From the NCBI GenBank assembly GCA_024692385.1, contig JAILMS010000168.1, forward strand, positions 1 to 43,589: a stretch of 43,589 bases of DNA, written 5' to 3'. The notes beneath the pieces were generated by a model. The model saw only the letters and a list, made by a program, of their open reading frames with translations. It had not been told where the DNA came from and ran no database searches. A program made the position numbers and the translations under genes. The DNA comes from Prevotella sp. GTDB lineage: Bacteria; Bacteroidota; Bacteroidia; Bacteroidales; Bacteroidaceae. Of this stretch, positions 40,684-43,589 are shown in pieces (positions within the stretch are counted from its first letter, which is position 1; the number at the start of each line of letters is the position of its first letter).

Positions 40684-43011
40684 TTATTTCTCTATATTCT
40701 CAATCTTGGCATCGCCAGGCTTGAAGAGCAGGCCCGTGCAACGAGTGGTTGCTGCCTTATACTCCTTCAGCTCGATGGCATTCCAGTCAATCTTGTCAGT
40801 GCGCTGTGCCAAGGGAGCATGAGGGATGATGCTGCCATCGCGGATGAGTATGATGGCAGGAATGTGGCCAGCCTCAATGGTTTGATAGCCACCGTCATAC
40901 ACCTTGCCCGTCTGATAGTCAATCCACTTGCCTTTGGGCAGATAGACCATGCGGCTGTTGCCACTCTCCATGAGTGGTGCCACGAGCATCTGCGAGCCAA
41001 ACATATACTCGTCTTCCACGAGCCATGCACCCGGATCGTGAGGGAACTCAACCAACAAGGCACGTACCATAGGCAGGCCGCGCTCAGAGCAGTCTTTGGC
41101 CTGGGCATAGACGTAGGGCATCAGCCTGTATTTCATCTCTGCACATTCACGGAAAGCATTGGTAAAGCTCTCGCTGATGAGCCAGGGCTCTGTGGGTGGT
41201 GCACCATGTGCACGGGTGTGACTCGACAAGAATCCGAAGGGCAGCCAACGGCGATAGATGTCCTCTGGTGAGGCTGTGACGAAGCCGCCCATGTCGTGAC
41301 TCCAGAACGAGAAGCCGCTGAGTCCGAAGGAGAGGCCGCCGCGCAGGTCGCCCAGCATACCGATGTTGTTAGTCGCCGCGTCGCCACCCCAGTGCAGGGC
41401 ATAGCGCTGTGACCCCGCCCATGCCGAGCGTGCCCAGATGATGCCTTCGCCCGGATACTGGCGCTCTACAGCCTCCCATAGTGCCTTGTTGTAGCGCAGC
41501 GGATAGAGGTTGTGCTCGTAGAGGCCGCCATGACCATTGTGGTAGAAACCGTTGTAGGGAGCAGCCTCGCCGAAGTCACACTTGATGGTAGAGACACCCT
41601 GCTTCAGCAGATTCGTAATCTTCGACTGATACCAGCCCACCGTCTCTGGATTGGTGAAGTCAAGGATGGCATCCTCTACGGGCATGCCTCCTGTGGCATT
41701 CTTTACATGCAGCCCCTTCTCAATGATTTCTGGGAAGAAGCGGTTCTTGGGCGTGAAGTATGGCAACTGCCACAGACAGGTGTGGAAGCCGTCCTTGGCC
41801 AGCTGTTTCAGCATCTTCTCGGGCGATGGGAAGCGGTCGCGCGCAAACTCATAGTCACACTGCCAGTCGATGCCAAACCAACCCGTATCGAAGTGAATGA
41901 CATCAGCAGGTATGCGGTTGTCGCGCAGCTTCTTGGCAATGTCGAGTCCTTCCTCCTGCGAGAAATAGGTGATGCGGCTCATCCATGTGCCAAAGCTCCA
42001 CAGGGGAGGCATGGGGCTCTTACCCGTAATGTTGGTATATTCGTCGAGGATGTCCTTAGGCTCACCAAAGAATACGAAGAGGTCTATCTGCTCGTCGGCC
42101 ATAAACAGGCGCTGTGCACCGATATACGACGCTCCGAAGTCGGCAGTAACGGGTGCCGAGGTGTGCATGAAGATGCCATAGCCACGATTCGAGAAGTAGA
42201 AGGGCACGGGCTTGTACATGCCGTCCGTCTCAGGACCTTGTGGGTCGGTGACGCTGAGGTGCACCTTCTGTCCCACCTTATTTAAAGAGGTGAACGACTC
42301 GCCACAGCCGTAGATGCGCTCGCCAGGCGACAGCAGGAAGACGGGATTGGTAGAGCGCGAGTTGTCGCTGCCACGCTTAATGAACGAGAAGGGCAACAGC
42401 TTCACCTGCGTAGAGTCATTGTCGATGAGATGACGTGTCTGTGTCATAATCTTGCCCTGCGCATCCTTCAGCACCAGACGGAAGGGGAAGCGCTGAACCT
42501 CGATACTGCCGAAGTCCGATTTGTAGGTGATGGCGTTAGCTGTCTCTGTTCTCTTCACCTCACCTTTCCTTTTCGAGAGGCTGGGGGAGAGGGCCAACAT
42601 CGGGTCGTCAGCATCCGTATCCTTAGGCACTACAGGCGTCGTAAGCAGGCGGATACGTGCCGTTCTGGGCGACATAAACTCGATGCTCATCCGCAGTGCA
42701 GGGTCGTTGTCGTAGGCAGCATCAGGGAAGTCCAGCATCTGCATCCTCACAGGCCAGTAGCCATTCAGGTTGAAGGCTTGGCGTGGCGACAGGCGATAGC
42801 GCTTCCATTGCACCAGTCCTTCGCCTTTCTCCTTGTCGAATGCCACCAGCGAGTCGGCCAGGAAATACGTGTTGCTCAAGTCGCTGAAGTCTGTAGACAT
42901 GTCCTTCGGCATACATTGCAGATACTGTACACCAGCATTGGTCTGAATCTGTGCCTGCGTCCCAACGGTAGTCATCACACAAAGCAAGGTTAATAGTTGT
43001 TTTCTCATCAT
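40684..43011 (-). CDS. GH31-family alpha-glycosidase (alpha-xylosidase-like), exported
   Basis: Hydrolyses terminal alpha-linked sugars from oligosaccharides. The 775 residues start with a signal peptide (MMRKQLLTLLCVMTTVGTQA), so it acts in the periplasm or at the surface. The GH31 barrel (about 330-680) shows IYGCGESFTSLNKVGQKV, PADVIHFDTGWFGIDWQCDY, the nucleophile Asp in IKCDFGEAAPYNG (the K-x-DFGE form common in alpha-xylosidases) and the acid/base Asp in HWGGDAATN, then SFWSHDMGGF. Residues of about 138-156 (LALSPSLSKRKGEVKRTE) look inserted into the N-terminal domain. The leader of about 120 nt carries 21-bp repeats. No other polysaccharide-locus genes lie beside it in the window. Xylosidase versus glucosidase remains a prediction. 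Confidence 0.9.
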   Translation of the reverse strand: MMRKQLLTLLCVMTTVGTQAQIQTNAGVQYLQCMPKDMSTDFSDLSNTYFLADSLVAFDKEKGEGLVQWKRYRLSPRQAFNLNGYWPVRMQMLDFPDAAYDNDPALRMSIEFMSPRTARIRLLTTPVVPKDTDADDPMLALSPSLSKRKGEVKRTETANAITYKSDFGSIEVQRFPFRLVLKDAQGKIMTQTRHLIDNDSTQVKLLPFSFIKRGSDNSRSTNPVFLLSPGERIYGCGESFTSLNKVGQKVHLSVTDPQGPETDGMYKPVPFYFSNRGYGIFMHTSAPVTADFGASYIGAQRLFMADEQIDLFVFFGEPKDILDEYTNITGKSPMPPLWSFGTWMSRITYFSQEEGLDIAKKLRDNRIPADVIHFDTGWFGIDWQCDYEFARDRFPSPEKMLKQLAKDGFHTCLWQLPYFTPKNRFFPEIIEKGLHVKNATGGMPVEDAILDFTNPETVGWYQSKITNLLKQGVSTIKCDFGEAAPYNGFYHNGHGGLYEHNLYPLRYNKALWEAVERQYPGEGIIWARSAWAGSQRYALHWGGDAATNNIGMLGDLRGGLSFGLSGFSFWSHDMGGFVTASPEDIYRRWLPFGFLSSHTRAHGAPPTEPWLISESFTNAFRECAEMKYRLMPYVYAQAKDCSERGLPMVRALLVEFPHDPGAWLVEDEYMFGSQMLVAPLMESGNSRMVYLPKGKWIDYQTGKVYDGGYQTIEAGHIPAIILIRDGSIIPHAPLAQRTDKIDWNAIELKEYKAATTRCTGLLFKPGDAKIENIEK

Positions 43012-43047
43012 TTTTTAATGTTAAAGTATAGTCTGTAGGTGTCATTT

Positions 43048-43110
43048 ATCAGGCTGATACAGCTCTGTATTAGACTGTCCTGGGCGCGTACCAGGCTGTC
43101 TTGTGAGCGG
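43048..43110. repeat. Three tandem 21-bp units in the GH31 leader
   Basis: Units of 21 bp start at 43048, 43069 and 43090; their first 12 bases are ATCAGGCTGATA, ATTAGACTGTCC and ACCAGGCTGTCT. A weaker fourth (CTTAGCTGTTC) follows at 43111. The first matches a unit of the array at 20658 over 14 bases, TATCAGGCTGATAC. The array lies between the promoter and start codon of the GH31 gene, so it is transcribed. Confidence 0.8.
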
Positions 43111-43138
43111 CTTAGCTGTTCTTCCCGATTTGACATTG

Positions 43139-43170
43139 CAAAGTTACAAAGATTATCAGCACTATCCAAA
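43139..43170 (-). promoter_or_regulatory. Promoter of the GH31 gene
   Basis: TTTG (43170-43167), 20-nt spacer, TAACTTTG (43146-43139) on the minus strand: a full consensus. Expected TSS near 43131, giving a leader of about 120 nt. Confidence 0.83.
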
Positions 43171-43287
43171 TATTTCGCCCGAAAACTGCCATTTTTGAGG
43201 GGTATTTTTCGCCTTAATTTTCACGAAAAATCCGAGGTCGCTCCTGCGAGGGTTTTGCTACCTGATACTACACCCATTCGGGGCTCG

Positions 43288-43482
43288 AACTGGACAACTG
43301 GACAACTGGACATCGGACGTTATGGTGATTTTTGATTGCGCAGACACTTATAGCAAATGTAATATAATATTATATTACCTTTGAATAATAATTGTTATAA
43401 TTTCTAATCTCTTCCTTTCTTTCCGTTTTTCTACTAAAATTTTAGCTTAACGTCCGATGTCCAGTTGTCCAGTTGTCCGATT
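43288..43482. repeat. Second composite element: 4 octamers, AT palindrome, 4 inverted octamers
   Basis: Left arm 43288-43319: AACTGGAC three times, then ATCGGACG. Centre 43359-43378: a perfect 20-bp palindrome (GTAATATAAT and its complement), extended to 43354-43383 with one mismatched pair. Right arm 43451-43482: CGTCCGAT, GTCCAGTT, GTCCAGTT, GTCCGATT. A 31-bp perfect inverted repeat joins the arms (43292-43322 with 43448-43478). This occupies most of the gene-free stretch 43012-43589; otherwise that stretch holds the GH31 promoter, the 21-bp array and the repeats at 43498, with no gene visible. Confidence 0.92.
43376..43383 (+). promoter_or_regulatory. TAnnTTTG box at edge of the palindrome
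   Basis: TACCTTTG at 43376-43383, and TACATTTG on the other strand at 43361-43354, form the symmetric ends of the AT palindrome. Either could be a promoter -7 box reading outward; no TTG lies 20 nt from the plus-strand box and no gene follows in the window. Confidence 0.35.
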
Positions 43483-43497
43483 CCAATGTCTTTGTCT

Positions 43498-43558
43498 TTT
43501 CCTGATTTTGGTTGACAGTTTCCTGATTTAGTTGACACTTTCCTGATTTGGTTGACAC
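43498..43558. repeat. Three tandem 20-21-bp units near the window end
   Basis: Three contiguous copies at 43498-43518, 43519-43538 and 43539-43558 share TTTCCTGATTT followed by GTTGACA. They differ by one or two bases, and the first is 1 bp longer. They start 15 bp beyond the composite element. Function unknown. Confidence 0.85.
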
Positions 43559-43589
43559 CTTTCTTATACTGAAATCACCCTATTTATTT

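Overview
The window comes from a Bacteroidota genome, most likely Prevotella or a close relative. Supporting signs: promoter -7 boxes of the form TAnnTTTG, several with a TTG or TTTG exactly 20 nt upstream; almost no Shine-Dalgarno sequences; a TonB-receptor-like outer membrane protein; an exported protein with a type IX secretion (T9SS)-like C-terminal tail; an ECF sigma/anti-sigma pair; an M13 peptidase; and a CBM20-GH77 amylomaltase. The species assignment is inference.

Layout. Positions 1-923 hold the end of ilvC with its terminator, then a decayed outer-membrane-protein fragment. 1196-5677 (+) holds an ECF sigma factor, its probable anti-sigma factor, an exported protein of unknown function and an outer membrane beta-barrel protein. 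5715-10025 (-) holds recJ, recQ and a small exported protein with a T9SS-like tail. 10184-15272 (-) is a run of manC, gmd and fcl (GDP-mannose to GDP-fucose) followed by ptb and buk (butyryl-CoA to butyrate, with ATP formed). 15330-19199 (-) is glnS, a TPR protein and a DedA protein. A probable small RNA lies at about 19389-19480, then mltG (-). 21010-28220 (+) holds malQ, an M15 peptidase, an ABC-F ATPase and an M13 peptidase.

The most striking gene set is the five-gene operon at 28333-36942 (+): a multi-zinc-ribbon protein, a membrane-anchored Ser/Thr kinase, a 1105-residue protein with four CbxX-type AAA+ modules, a zinc-ribbon FHA protein and a PP2C phosphatase. It has its own promoter and gaps or overlaps of 2-18 nt. 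It looks like a self-contained phospho-signalling machine: kinase writer, phosphatase eraser, FHA reader and AAA+ remodeller. The zinc-ribbon protein and the kinase share a T-[VI]-R motif in their N-terminal tails, which I propose as FHA docking sites. metA, a U32-family RNA-modification gene, a membrane zinc-ribbon protein and a convergent GH31 glycosidase follow.

The second theme is short tandem repeats. Two intergenic loci (20769-20927 and 43288-43482) share one architecture with unrelated sequence: four octamers, an AT-rich palindrome, then four octamers inverted. Both lie near 21-bp-period arrays with a common core. Octamers also fill the TPR-DedA spacer. Arrays of 7- or 9-bp units sit within recQ, buk, the ABC-F gene and the U32 gene, usually where the family has a variable loop. 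This looks like a recurrent genome process rather than chance.
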